DNA of 64,000 bases from Cliona cf. orientalis (Eukaryota > Porifera > Demospongiae > Clionaida > Clionaidae). Position 1 is the first letter of the stretch. Every line of letters starts with the position of its first letter. Positions 1-12,261 of this stretch are shown piece by piece. Under the pieces are notes generated by a model. The model did not search any database. It worked only from the letters and a program-made list of their open reading frames with translations, and had not been told where the DNA came from. Location of the stretch: the NCBI GenBank assembly GCA_963930775.1, contig OZ005690.1, forward strand, positions 13,790,411 through 13,854,410, read 5' to 3'. Position numbers and translations under genes: made by a program.

Positions 1-1535
1 TTCACATTGGAATGTAAGCTGAGAGTCTTCCAGTGTGGAGCTATAGTTCAGACTGACATTACTGTTTACCGTAGGAACTCCACAGTCAACTGCAATAAAT
101 TTAACAGCTCTCCGATATAAATTCCCGGCTTTAGGTGTATTTTTTTAATTGAAAATATATACTGAGAAAAGTATATTATATCCATTATATTATTCTCGAT
201 ATATATAATATTATGGCCTATTATTCACATAATTACGTCTTCAGGGGGTCAAAGTTAGGTTGGCATCAAAAGAATTGTGGGTACAAATCAATGATAAGTA
301 TTAAGCTAGAGTTGCTGCAATGGCTAGTAATGCTAGCCGCATTATTCTAATTTACATGTATTACTCATCAAAAATAATATTATGCTGGCACAATAATTAG
401 CTAGCTACCTATCCCTATAGTGTGATCCCACCTTTACACTTCGTTTGTTCAAGGTCTGGTTCCCATTCTCCATTCTCCATACAAGTTGACATACTAGACC
501 CGGTGAGTGTCAGTCCAGTGGGACAGCTGAACATGACTGTAGTCCCCTCTAGGGCTGGATCACTGTATCCTGTTACTACTGGACTATTAATCATAATTTC
601 AGGGCATCTTACTGCAGGAATAATCAATGCAATGTCATTATAATGATAACTTAATTGAAACTTAGTCTAGAATCTTTATAACATTAACTTACCATATTAA
701 AAACTGCCCTGCTATTTCCACAGAGAGAGGCTACAACACTGATGTTGTATTTGGTATTGTAAGATACCACTATTTGAGCATTCTGCCTCCATGAGTAGCT
801 GACATTCACTTCAGGATCAACTCTGATGGCATAGGATACACCATTTGTGTGAGTCCATTCCAGAGCCACTCTCACTCTATCAGCTTCAAACTCTGAGACT
901 CTAGAAATATTCACGTTTGGAGAAGCTGTAAAAATGAATCGACATGGTGTTGTGTAATAAATTCGTACAATTATGCACGCCTACTATTCACACTTCCACT
1001 ATCGTTTCTGATCAAGATTATTTGGGTGCTTGCTGATGTGCCATCAGTGTCTATAAGAGATACGTACTCTGCGCAGGCTATCAAAATTCCGTTAAGATCA
1101 GCTGTTGCATTGTCAGTAAATATCTCTGAGACTAATGGAAAAGATCTTGTCAAAGACATATTGAGGATAGCTGAATTCACAGTTATTGTTTTAGCTGTTA
1201 CAGGATTATTTCCACGCTGAAATTAAATGATCTTGCATCAGTTTGAAGAGGATTGGAACCAGGAACTGTGACGTTCCATTCAAGCAGAACTGCTGCTGTG
1301 CTTGTGCTACATCTTATTCTCATCCCCCCTCCTATGCATACATACAGGTCCTCAGCTGGTTCCAGTAATAACTGTCCTGAAATGGCTGAATAAATGTGAT
1401 TATTGTCTTCACTGAGATTCGAGTCCCTGAACGATTATATCACTCACCACAGAAGTTGATAAGTACGCACAAGACACTGACACCTAGCTGCCACGGGTAG
1501 GCAATTTCTCCTCCAGGCCATTGTAATCCTTCCAT
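1..1535 (-). pseudogene. Subfamily A receptor (Ig-FN3-CCP-CCP...), broken and cut by window edge
   Basis: This is an inverted copy of the gene at 1857-6114. Exons read on the minus strand: 1448-1535 (start ATG at 1535, hydrophobic leader ending VLINFC), about 990-1376 (Ig-like, with LEWNVTVPG and TADLNG), 693-925 (FN3-like, RVALEW, YNISVVASLCG), 432-611 (CCP, RCPEIMI...CKG) and 1-89 (second CCP, cut by the window edge). Splice sites and phase-1 introns match the plus-strand copy. A 5-base insertion near 1219-1226 (AATTT relative to the paralogue) shifts the frame inside the Ig exon and gives a stop a few codons later. It is therefore probably a pseudogene. The insertion creates a TTTAATTTCAG string that could act as a new splice acceptor, so a rescued product cannot be excluded. 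Membrane and tail exons would lie to the left of the window. Confidence 0.7.
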
Positions 1536-1856
1536 ATGCATATACCGCATAGCTGTATCCAATATAGCCCTTCCTTCTTCTAAACTAGTATTTAATGTTT
1601 ACACGTCATCGGACACTTGTTTCTCGCGGAGATGAAGGGTGTGACTTGCGAGTGACCGCGAAAACGGCGCCGTGTAATAAAAATATTATTGAGACTCGAT
1701 TTGCTTGCATTCAGCACGTACGTACTGCATACGATGAACGCTCAATGTCAGTTTAAGCTTTAGGTTAATTGATGAAGATTGTCAGAGTCAAAGGTATCTC
1801 TAGTACATTAGACACAGTAGCTAGCTATGCGGTGTGCATATCCGGGAAGGATTACA
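1536..1856. promoter_or_regulatory. Shared intergenic spacer between divergent receptor genes
   Basis: This 321-bp spacer lies between two start codons pointing away from each other, so both promoters must lie here or within the first exons. It contains a CpG-containing stretch (1620-1675, with CTCGCGGAG and CGGCGCCG) followed by an AT-rich TAATAAAAATATTATT run. I recognise no known binding site; the promoter call rests on gene arrangement. Confidence 0.4.
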
Positions 1857-4800
1857 ATGGCCTGGAGGAGAAATTGCCTACCCGTGGCAGGTTTCAGTGT
1901 CTTATGCGTACTTATCAACTTCTGTGGTGAGTGATATAATCGTTCAGGGACTCGAATCTCAGTGAAGACAATAATCACATTTACTCAGCCATTTCAGGAC
2001 AGTTATTACTGGAACCAGCTGGGGACCTGTATGTATGCATAGGAGGAGGAATGAGAATAAGGTGTAGCACAAGCACAGCAGCAGTTCAGCTTGAATGGAA
2101 CGTCACAGTTCCTGGTTCCAATCCTTTTCAAACAGAGAAAAAATCATTTCAGCGTGGAAATAATCCTGTAACAGCTAAAGCAATAACTGTGAATTCAGCC
2201 ATCCTCAACATGTCTTTGACAAGATCTTTTCCACTAGTCTCAGAGATATTTACTGACAATGCAATAGCTGATCTTAATGGAGTTTTGATAACCTGCACAG
2301 AGTATGTATCTCATATAGACACTGATGGCACATCAGCAAGCACCCAAATAATCTTGATCAGAAACGATAGTGGAAGTGTGAATAGTAGGCGTGCATAATA
2401 AATTAAATTACAATAGTACAAATTATTCACACATATTGTTTTACAGTCACTCCAAATGTGAGTATTTCTAGAGAGTTTGAAGCTGACAGAGTGAGAGTAA
2501 CTCTGGAATGGACTCACAAAAATGGTGTATCCTATGCCATCAGAGTTGATCCCGAAGTGAATGTCAGCTACTCATGGAGGAAGAGTGCTCAACTAGTTTT
2601 GCCCTATAATAGCAAATACAACATCAGTGTTGTAGCCTCCCTCTGTGGAAATAGCAGCGCAGCTTTTATCATAATTAACTATGGTAAATTAATGTTAAAG
2701 ATTCTAGACTAAGTTTTAATAACCATTATTAAGTTATCATTATAATGACGTTGCATTGATTATTCCTGCAGCAAGGTGCCCTGAAGTGATGATTAATAGT
2801 CCCGTAAGAGTAACTGGTCACAGAGATCCAGCCCTAGAAGGGACTACTGTCATGTTCAGCTGTCCCACTGGACTGACACTCTCCGGGTCTAGTATGTCAA
2901 CTTGTATGGAAGATGGAGAATGGGAACCAGACCTTAAAGAAATAAAGTGTAAAGGTTGGTATCAGGATAGGGAGCTAAATCAATTATAGTGGGCCAACAT
3001 ATTTTTGTCACATTGCAAGTCATTAATGTAATTTTTTATGGCTTTACTATACATCATAGTGAAGTGATGATGACTTTAATGTATACAATATTATCCAATT
3101 GAATACATGTATCTCTTATATTGTAATAACTACAGTTTTCCACTACCACTTTTTTTTAATTTGCATGTTGCTTTTTGCTACTGCCATGGCACCCCTACTT
3201 GAAAATCTTTATGAGAATTATAATAATAACATGCATAGCTACATTGAGAATAGGAATGTATACATGGTCAATTTTGAGATTTATAATTGTCTATACCGGT
3301 ACCCCTAAAGTTGCATTATAGCTATAATTTTATTTATGGGCAAGACTTAGTGTCTTGGAGAGCTACTTATTAAATTCATTGCAGTTGACTGTGGAGTTCC
3401 TACGGTAAACAGTAATGTCAGTCTGAACTATAGCTCCACACTAGAAGACTCTCAGCTTACATTCCAATGTGAAGATGGACTCTTTCCAGATGGACTGTTT
3501 TCATCAAGGTGCTACCAGAATGGAAGCTGGATTCTTAATCCTTCTGGTCATGTATGTGCTACATCATCAGCAGGTAATTACTTTTAGTAGCTACATAATA
3601 ATTATTATACAAGTGATGCACATTAATTCAATTGCCCTTCTTATACTGCAGTAAACTGTGGTGATCCTCCCCCTCCCTCAGATGGTTATCTTGAACCTTA
3701 TACAAGCACTTCAGAGGGGGCTAGGGTCAACAGAGTTCACGTCTGCCAGACTGGACAAGTGGAAACTGAAGAAATTGTTTGTAATTCTGATGGACAGTGG
3801 GAAGTGTCCAGGAGCAATGTCTGCACCATAAAGCCAAGTATTATAATTATAAAAATTTCTATACCTATATTATTATTATAATAATATTATTATTATAAGG
3901 AGACATTTGTGCCAATTACCTGCCCATGGTTGTGTTACAAAGGCCTTAATACAATCTGGTTTAAGGCATGATAATGTGTCTGCATTGTATACTCACCTTC
4001 CTTGTCATCATGTTTTTTGATACTATAATTATACTAACAGGGGCTTATCAATTTAATGTGTTCCTTTCATATGGCAAATTCAATCGGTATAGCCTTTTTC
4101 ACCAGGCTTATCTGCTTGTAATATTGATTCAGAAACTCTGAGAGGACTTGTGAACAAGGCTATAAAATTTTATAATTATAGATTCTCTGAAGCCTGATAC
4201 TAATGTCATCATTGGTGCTTCACTGGGATCTTTATTGGGAGTAGTAGCATCATGCTGTGGTATCCTGATAGTATTTATCATCATAAAATGGAAAGGTCAG
4301 GAGTTCTAATCAATATAGGTATATTATGATTGGATAATTATTAAGTGCCAGTGCATCTATGGAATGATATCATATCCTTAGATTGTAAATGCAGAGTATC
4401 ATAACCCTTAATATTATATACATTGTGTATAAAAGCATAAAAATAATAATAATTATTATTATTATAATTATGCCATGCTGTAATCTAATCATGATCACAG
4501 GATTAAAACGAAGAAATATTCCTGTATCACAGAAGTACGTATATATTCATGGACTCTAATAAATAATAAATAAATAATCAATGTTCTCTGTACATAGCTA
4601 TACTATTAGGAGTACTGAAAGCACTGATCTTGATCAGGTATAATAAACTGAGGGTATCACTGTGATGATAATTAATTAACTATCAGACTAGTATATAATA
4701 TTATTTCAGGGAGAATACAGCTTACTTCAGCATTCTGCCCCAGTGATTACAGATAAGAAGAATAATTCAATTGTGAGCAAAATTTATTAATGATTCCATT

Positions 4801-6114
4801 GATACACTGTATATGTCATGCCATAATATTTAATTTATTGTTTGCTCTCATGCTGACATGTGCATGGTTATGCACAAGTGGTTGAATAATAATATTATTA
4901 TTATAATAATTATTATTTTTTGGCCCTGACAGTTACTGTAGCTTTGATCTACATCATAGTCTGCATGGTATACGTACTAGGTGGGATGTTTCCTCAACAA
5001 AATTTAATTCTAGGGTGAATATAGTTTGATTCAACTTTCTGACGTAGAAAAGCAATTGAAAACAAATTCAGAGGTGAGTTCCATGCTAACTTGAAATATT
5101 ATTATGTTACACTAAAATATTATGGTATCAAGTCCACAATATATAGCGAGTGTACTCGTTTTTGTTACACCAGCTCTGGCTTAGCTATTATTCTGCCAGT
5201 GTTGTATGCATGGTGTAAAAAGAATGAGTGCACTTGCTGTGCTGACTAGATCTATTACATAACCAAGAACCTCAACAACCTATGTATGGTTTATGCACCT
5301 CAGGACCAACCAACAACTCTTGTCTACGCAGATGTCATGTCTTTCAAGCAAAATTCCCATGTGCCTTTGTGTAATCCAACAGAAAATAGGGTAGAGTATG
5401 CTCAGTTGAAAGGATACACTGGAAAGCTGGATCTTGAATCACCAGACAAGACACATTCAATTGGTAGTTGAATAATAGCTAATTATCATCTCTAAACAGA
5501 TTTATGTTATGTGAATGGCAATAATAATATATATTATTTAGCAGTCGACGTGTGATAAATTTTATGCACACTATTGTTCTTATGACACAATGCCATCTGA
5601 TAATGCTACTAGATCAAACCATCAACCTTGATATTTTACTTATTCAACTGAAACCTGCTGTCACTGATATGTGGTATCAGTTTGGAGAGGCCATTGGTGT
5701 GAATAAGAAACTATTGGAAACGTGTACTAGATATCCATCCGATCAGAGTTTGGTAGAAATATTGGATAACTGGCTAAGAAACCACAGTGGCCAGCCAACG
5801 TGGAATGAAATTGCCGAAGCATTGACAGAAATTGGTTTAAAGGAACTGGCATACAAGATTGAACGTGTTTATGAAACAGGTACAAATAAAATTTTTCGCT
5901 GACAATCTGTCAGTGCCTCCAAGATATTCCCTTTTCATGGCCAGAATTTTAATACTGATAAATCCGTATACTTTGAGGCACTGATCTGTGATACTATTAT
6001 TAATCATTTTTAGGTAAACTACCCATAGAGGTTGACATGAATACACTACCTGAGGTACCATCACATGAGCCAGCAGAAGAGCCACCACCACCTATACCAC
6101 CTAGAGAGTATTAG
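1857..6114 (+). CDS. Ig-FN3-CCP3 receptor with ITIM-like motifs and death domain
   Basis: Single-pass receptor of about 690 residues built from 14 exons: 1857-1926 leader; 1998 to about 2369-2384 Ig-like (donor ambiguous, three in-phase choices); 2447-2683 FN3-like; 2772-2954, 3385-3573 and 3652-3837 three CCPs; 4182-4295 membrane helix; 4501-4534; 4598-4637; 4710-4772; 5014-5073; 5304-5463; 5613-5879 death domain; 6014-6114 tail. The cytoplasmic part has GEYSLL and GEYSLI in two similar phase-0 exons, then LVYADV and VEYAQL, which fit the ITIM consensus (I/V/L/S)xYxx(I/V/L). The death domain has WYQFGEAIG, LDNWLRNHSGQPTW and EALTEIGL. The end PPPPIPPREY fits a PxxPxR SH3 ligand. Known roles of these modules suggest ligand-dependent signalling through SH2 phosphatases and death-domain adaptors; the ligand is unknown. 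The upstream ATG used by the inverted paralogue is lost (ATATGG is ATATCCGG here), so the start is placed at the next ATG, which is in frame because of a compensating 4-base difference later in the exon. Confidence 0.88.
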
Positions 6115-6790
6115 TCTCGTGCACATAATAATGCTGCATGCATGCATAATCATACATTATTATAATAATATATTATTATTATACATCAAACCGCATGAGA
6201 CTGATTACTATGACATTGTATAGTTATTTTTCCTTTTACTCTGTATATTATATTATGGTATATATAATTGTACCAAGACTCATTCGTACCTTCATATACA
6301 TGTACACCTGCTGTCGATATCAAGAATATAAAATTAAAGTGAAGGATGAAGTAGGGATGATATAATAATATAATTTATTATATTAGCTATAGCTACGCTT
6401 GCTATTTGTGTCTCCCACAGCATTAGGCCACTGTTTGTTGTAAACGTGTTTCTGGTCACATCAGAGCTCACTTAGCCATGCGGGCGGCGGTTATCATTAT
6501 TCATTATTCCATTATTTTACCTCAGCATATCCTGTACAATTTGAACATTTCCTGGACAAACCACAGACAGGATGGTGACATTAATTTTGGTAATTGAACT
6601 GAGCATGCGCAGTGCCAAATAATGACAATAATGGCCAAAACAGGCGGCCTCCAAAATAGCATGCGGGCGGGTGACCAGAAACACGTTTACAACTAACACT
6701 GGCCTTATCTATGATTATTATTATGCAAGTCGACTTGCGCGCGCATTTCGGCCGGGCCCGGCCCATGGCCCATGCCCATGTAAAATAAAA
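6115..6790. other. Intergenic region, no gene seen
   Basis: AT-rich with TAATAATA runs up to 6400. A CpG-richer block follows (6480-6790), in which TTACAACTAACACTGG-type and GGTCACCCGCCCGCATGC-type sequences recur in inverted form (6439-6490 against 6655-6700), probably a small foldback element. The last part runs into the first exon of the next gene. Confidence 0.4.
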
Positions 6791-9116
6791 ATGGCGGCTA
6801 CGAGAACGGTGAGTCATGAATTGTGTTAGTAGATCCATGAATTGTGGGATCTCCTATAAAGAACGAAGATTGTTTGTCAGGGTTAGTCTCCAGGGCCGGG
6901 TCTGTATGGCAGGATTAGTCTCAAAGGTTTGATAGTCTCAGTCCAGGGTTGGCCACGGTTTGGTTTCAGTCGAGTGAGGGTAGTATGTTTGAAATTATCA
7001 TGAAGCTATGAACTTGATTTTTTTATGTTCTACCTTTTAACTACAGAATCTGATACCCCATCAAGGACTACAAAAAATTGTGACTTGCTGTTGGATTTCT
7101 ATCATTGTTGGTAGGTTATTGTCTGTTTTTCTCAAGGGATCTGTACTGACTCCCACAATTTATCACCGTCATGACAACTTCAGCTATCCCTGTGCTGCAT
7201 GAATAAATCACAGCAAAATGGCAAAACAAGGGATGGTTGATAGGCGTTATCACATCATTGCCAGCTACCATTTAATTTTTTAAGGTATCACTAAAATTCA
7301 TAGCCCTGAGCATTTCGTATTCATGGAGAAAACACTCGCGGGTGGCTTGTAAATCACAAAAGTCATGAAAGTTTTCTCCCTCCAAAGTTTCCTGCTATAT
7401 ATCAGTTGCTTGTGGGCATGTCCCAACCGTGCAAGTCCTGAGTGTGTGTTTATATAAATAACTATGGTTTCATTGCCTTCAATCGGGTGTGGCTTACAAG
7501 CCCACGCTTTGCTGGTAGGGCAGACAACAGGGACGTGGCAGTAGGTGGGTGTGTCCCTGATTCGGCATAACGTACATCTGATGCCTATCAATTGGCATCA
7601 CAGCCCAACTAAGCTAAGCATGAAGTACATGTACATAGGTTACATGTACATTACATATGTGTACATGTACATGTACATATTAATAGCTTCCATATTCAAA
7701 AGTACTTTCAGGGAAGTCGCTAAAGAGTGGTGTAGCACCGCTCTTTAATTTTATACATGTACATATCTCTTAGAAGGATGTGCAAAAAGTACATGAAATA
7801 GCTTAGTTACAGTGTTATGTGTTAGAAGATGAAGTCCTTGTATATTAATTACCAATTTTGTTGATCCGTATTTGTAGTGACTTCATCACCTGCTGTGTCA
7901 TCTCAGTTAGTAACAGTTACCAGTGACATATCTCCTGGAGATGTCCTGTGTCCAGGAACAGAAGTGAACTTTACTTGCACAACACGAAATACAGCAATCC
8001 TTATCTGGAGTAGTAATGAATATATTGGTAATCCATTAGAAGTTAATTCAAGAGATAATTTGGATCAAATACAAAGAGGTTCCATCGACTCAAACACGAC
8101 AGCTACACTTGTTAGTAGAAGTGTAGAAAATGATACCATACTAGTGCTGGTATCCCAACTTCGAATTACTGTTTCATCCATTTCCTTGAATCCTTCTGTG
8201 ACATGTATTCATGATGGTGATAATGTACCAGATGTCTTCTCTTTTCAAGTCCTAGGTATCTATGATTATACACAAAAATGTGGATCTTGATAATAATTGT
8301 TGATTGTTTTATTCCAGCTACTCCTGCTGTACCACAAGTAATTGCTGAGTACCCAATGGGATCATGTGAACTAAACATCTCTATGACTGCTCCAGACAAC
8401 ATCGCTGTCAATGATACTGATCGTTTTATGGTCGACATTGATGGGATGAATGTGAAAAACGACACTTCCTTATCTTTGAGTTATCCAGTGAGTAGCTGTG
8501 CTACCCGCAACGTCAGAGTCATTACTGTTGATCGCTGTGATCGTGAGAGTTCACCTGCTATGGTTGCTGTTGATCCAGGACAAGTTTGCGTATGTAGTGT
8601 GAATGCAGCTGTGGACAATAGTAAGTATACAATTATGTGTACGTGATATTTTATTCCCTATTACTTGTGTGTATGTCTCATTTTAAATTTAGCTGTTATT
8701 GTGGGAAGTGTGGTGGGATCAGTTGCTGGCCTGGCTATTGTGGCAGTTATTGTGGTTGTGATTATAGGACTTGTCTACAGATTCTACATAGAAAAGGGAA
8801 AGGTACATATTAATATAATGCAAGTCACATAGATCGAGACGTACCGTACAGCCTTTACATATTGGTTCTAAGTGTATCCTCTATAATAAAGGAGAGGAAA
8901 AAAGGAGCAAGAACTGCAAAGGTTTCACCAACAAAAACCAAAGAACCTTCTAAATCAGTAGGTGATAATTTCTCCTCTCCATGGTCACTTAAAATTAATA
9001 TAAAATGTTATGTACTTTGCAATTTGGGCCGCATGGGTGCTTACTGGGGATCAAAATTCCATACATTTATAGACAATGGCTCCTTGAAATGTGGTACATG
9101 GGCGCTTACCCGGTAA
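6791..9116 (+). CDS. Subfamily C receptor: Ig + FN3-like + membrane helix, basic tail
   Basis: Exons: 6791-6808 (MAATRT), 7047-7110 (hydrophobic leader, CCWISIIVG), 7878-8255 (Ig-like), 8318-8620 (FN3-like), 8693-8802 (membrane helix, VGSVVGSVAGLAIVAVIVVV), 8892-9116 or ending at a donor after 8957. Phases are consistent throughout and give about 365 residues if the last exon is read to its stop. The Ig exon shares the WSSNEYIG, PSVTCIH and FSFQVLG positions with the receptors at 36663-37040 and 56352-56729, which places it in subfamily C. The tail begins ERKKGARTAKVSPTKTK: strongly basic, with no ITIM-like tyrosine. The last 40 or so codons overlap a dispersed repeat (8995-9145), so the true C-terminus may be spliced elsewhere from the TCA|GTAGGT donor. 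The first, six-codon exon is the least certain part. Confidence 0.68.
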
Positions 9117-9145
9117 TTAATGGGCGCATATGCCCGGTATCTAAA
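8995..9145 (+). repeat. Dispersed repeat, copy 1
   Basis: It contains CCATACATTTATAGACAATG, CCTTGAAATG, GTACATGGGCGCTTACCCGG and a trailing GGGCGC...CCCGG. The same order of blocks recurs at about 19655-19815. It provides the 3' end of the open frame in the neighbouring receptor gene. Confidence 0.6.
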
Positions 9146-10241
9146 TTAAATTGACACACTGCATGTTAACATGTAACTGTATAACTTACATACTGAGGGC
9201 TGAAAAGCCCGATCGAGGCTATGTACATGTACCATGGGCTACAGGACCCTGACAATTATGCATCTATGGCCTAGCAACTACAACGCTTGATTGAGCCTTA
9301 AACCTTAAACCATCGTCGATCGAGTCGAGTTTTAGCTATAGAGGTGTGGCTTGTGAGGCTGCATGTGGGGTGGGCTATTAATAGAATACCTACTGCATAC
9401 TACTTGAGCAACAGTTGCACTTGGCTGGGTGGTTGGCAGGTTGACAGTTGGCTTGAAAAATCAAATAAAAGAAGATTGACTCATTCTTGACGATTGATAT
9501 GCATGCAAGTAGATTGAACATGTATGCACACGTACGTGAGATCGATCAAGAAGGCGTGCATGCATGTTTGTGATCGCGAGCACGCATGCTTAAGCATAGG
9601 GGTATAGAATATGGTCACACGTAATGTTATTCATTGCATATTCTTTTTTCTGTGATTCTTTTGATTGTGTCTAATATAATATAAGAACTCGATCATAATT
9701 GGCAATCAAAATAAATTATGTCACATTCAAAATTTGACCTACCAGTAGTTCCAATTGAATTTGAATTAATTTTCATAAATCTATATATTTAGGGATCAGA
9801 TACATGTACAAAACCCGGAACATAACTTTTTTTGCTTGGCTGAAGAATCAAGTCATCTTGTACGTATATTATATAATAGCTGTATACAGTTGTATAGTGA
9901 TTAATTTTTGTGTGTGTGCAAGCTAGGCTCTACTATATCAAATTTTGATTATATTTTGAGCTTAATACAAAATTAATCTGGCTCTGTATAATAATTAATA
10001 CGTGTATTATCTAGTGTCTACTAGCTGGACTGGCACTGATGTAAGCCTCCCATCTGGAAACCGTGATTAGAGCAGCACTCTATATACTTATAAGGCATAG
10101 GGAAAGTCCATTAACAGTGAATGTCCATGGTCTCTCCACCTGAACACCTGTGATATCTAGAGCTTCCTTATAGTGATATTATGTTGCTGTAGAGGGGTAT
10201 TACTAGTAAGCTATTGACCATATTTGATAATGATGTGATAC

Positions 10242-10316
10242 CATATCTAATAAGGGAATTTTGGGGTACTCTATTATTGCACCGATGCTTGGTCTAGAAG
10301 TCATTGACTCCACATC
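10242..10316 (-). other. Possible orphan exon with ITIM-like motif
   Basis: On the minus strand a TATTCCAG acceptor precedes a 75-base open stretch ending in a GATATG|GTATCA donor. It is phase 0 at both ends, like the tyrosine exons of the death-domain receptors, and its translation includes AIIEYPKIPLL, in which I-E-Y-P-K-I fits the ITIM consensus. No flanking exon with a matching phase was found, so it may be a relic or chance. Confidence 0.2.
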
Positions 10317-12208
10317 CTGGAATATTTTCACTAAGTACATGTATATATTAACATAAATAAGGCTATAATTATTATTGTGAGCCATCTGTTGAGTGCATGT
10401 ACATGTAGTACGTAGTACTTACATCCTTATATTATGGTTAATGGAGCCATAATGGTATTCGGCTTTAATTTTTGATAAAATAACTTCTTCTAGATCTCCA
10501 GCTTGTTTATTCCGAGTATGTAAATATTATAGGCATGTATATAGCTGTGTGTACACAAGCCATTTTATGTGTTAATGCAATGTGTACATATACCATCACA
10601 ATGCTTTCAATACTCAAGCAGTTTTGGTTTCAGGACGTACATGTGGGGACCCTAACCTTGATCATAATGGCATACATGTACATGTATACCCATAATATAC
10701 TGTGGCACATGTATGTATGATGCATACAGGGAAAGGGTATTATATACAATGTCATATACATGTACATGCACATGTAACTCAGACCATCAAGAGACCTGAG
10801 GATGTCATGATATCACCTACTAATCTTTTAAATCGCAATTCAGGCCAGCCTGTCTATCACTGCACATGTACACTGGTTCTAGATCTGGATCAAGGGTGTG
10901 GTATACAGCTACAGCTGAAAAAAGCTTATGTGTCAGCATATTTTTTTCTGAACTCCCATGGGGGATCGAGTCTTCAAAACACATGTTTTTACTGCTGTGG
11001 TCACACACGAGTACTAAGTACTGGTCAATCAACCATAACTTAACTGTACTGTCACACGAGCATAGCATGTGTAGCCCATTGTGTGTACGTAGTTCTCAAT
11101 GTAGGGGAGAATGTGGATATGGGTTCTGGCCCCGGTGGCTGCTGTCTACATGTAGCACATGTACACAAACCACAATACTATGACAATTAAGCAACAGCCA
11201 TACTACAATACATGTACAGCGGTACTATATTATATACACAATGTCATAGTAGCATTATAGAAGAATAAGACCCATTCAGCTACGTATTCACTATTCAGAC
11301 TCTCGATGAATAGACATGACACTATAATATGTAGAAGACGTACAAGTGTGTGCATTCCGGATGTTAATTGTGGCAGGGCATTCAATAAGAATGCACATCA
11401 AGACATAATATAGTCTCGATACCAGACCACTCCCACCGCAGCATTCAATTCTTTCAGGATGAACATACTAACACTGCCGTGGGAGCAATCTAGTTGGTAT
11501 CAAGACTAATAAGTACATGATCATCATGAGCTATAATAATAATTATATTATTACATTATAATATTTAGTCTGTAGCCTTATTATGCAGATGCATCACAGT
11601 TTCCGTCTAGAGTACCATTAGAGTGCATGTTGCTTCCTGCATGTGTAGCTATAGCTAGGCTTTCACTAAGGTTATGAAGTCATACTGAAACATCCATAAA
11701 CAGCGGGAGAGAAACCAGGTGTAGATCCTGTTTGTGACAATTATTTATACCTGTGATTTTAAAGCTAATTTTATTATTGTTCCTGAGCTAATTATGGGCC
11801 AAATTTAAAAACAATTGCCACCTAAGGATCTGGAGTTGGAGCCTACTCATATACATGTATATGCTCTTGGCAACATACCTCCTATTCTAAGGCCAAGAGT
11901 AGACAAGCTGACCCCAGGTATTGCCGGTCAAAATATTTACTCTTGGTGCCTGGCATCATTGTTAACGTTGGCTACAATAACTGTTTAGAGATCAACAAAG
12001 ATTCACTATTGATAATCTAAAAAAAATGGTTCAGTGCTCAGGTTGCTGATTCCGAGCGAAGCGAGGTCTCTACTCGGGATCGAAAGTTGTTTCGTATGGC
12101 TTCTGGGCGTATCTTTCGCGTGCGTCTAAATTTTCTCTCTTACTCTCTTCAGCGACTCAGGCCACGTCGCCATGTATTACTGAGTCAAAAGCTGTGGCCT
12201 CCCTCAAG

Positions 12209-12261
12209 ATGGTCATGCAAGGCCTACAAACTCTACTGTTCGGCTGGACTGTGCTTACCGG
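12209..12261 (+). other. Possible orphan signal-peptide exon
   Basis: The ATG at 12209 opens MVMQGLQTLLFGWTVLTG, a leader-like hydrophobic run, followed by a GG|GTAAAT donor. The donor would be phase 2, whereas the receptor leaders in this window all end in phase 1. No downstream exon was recognised. Confidence 0.18.

Larger units (their letters stand above)
1..3475. repeat. Large inverted duplication, head-to-head receptor copies
   Basis: Bases 1-1555 match the reverse complement of about 1830-3475, exons and parts of introns included. Position 1 begins inside the second-CCP exon whose partner sits at 3385-3473. The arms are very similar in exons, differ by small indels, and differ more in introns: the intron before the second CCP is 342 bp in one arm and 430 bp in the other. 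The centre of the palindrome is the roughly 280-bp spacer around 1560-1830. Confidence 0.85.

Noticed and set aside
8958-9116. Extended unique C-terminus of the 6791-9116 receptor as a functional domain
   Set aside because: The sequence after about 8990 is a dispersed repeat shared with 19655-19815, so it is not evidence of a conserved domain.
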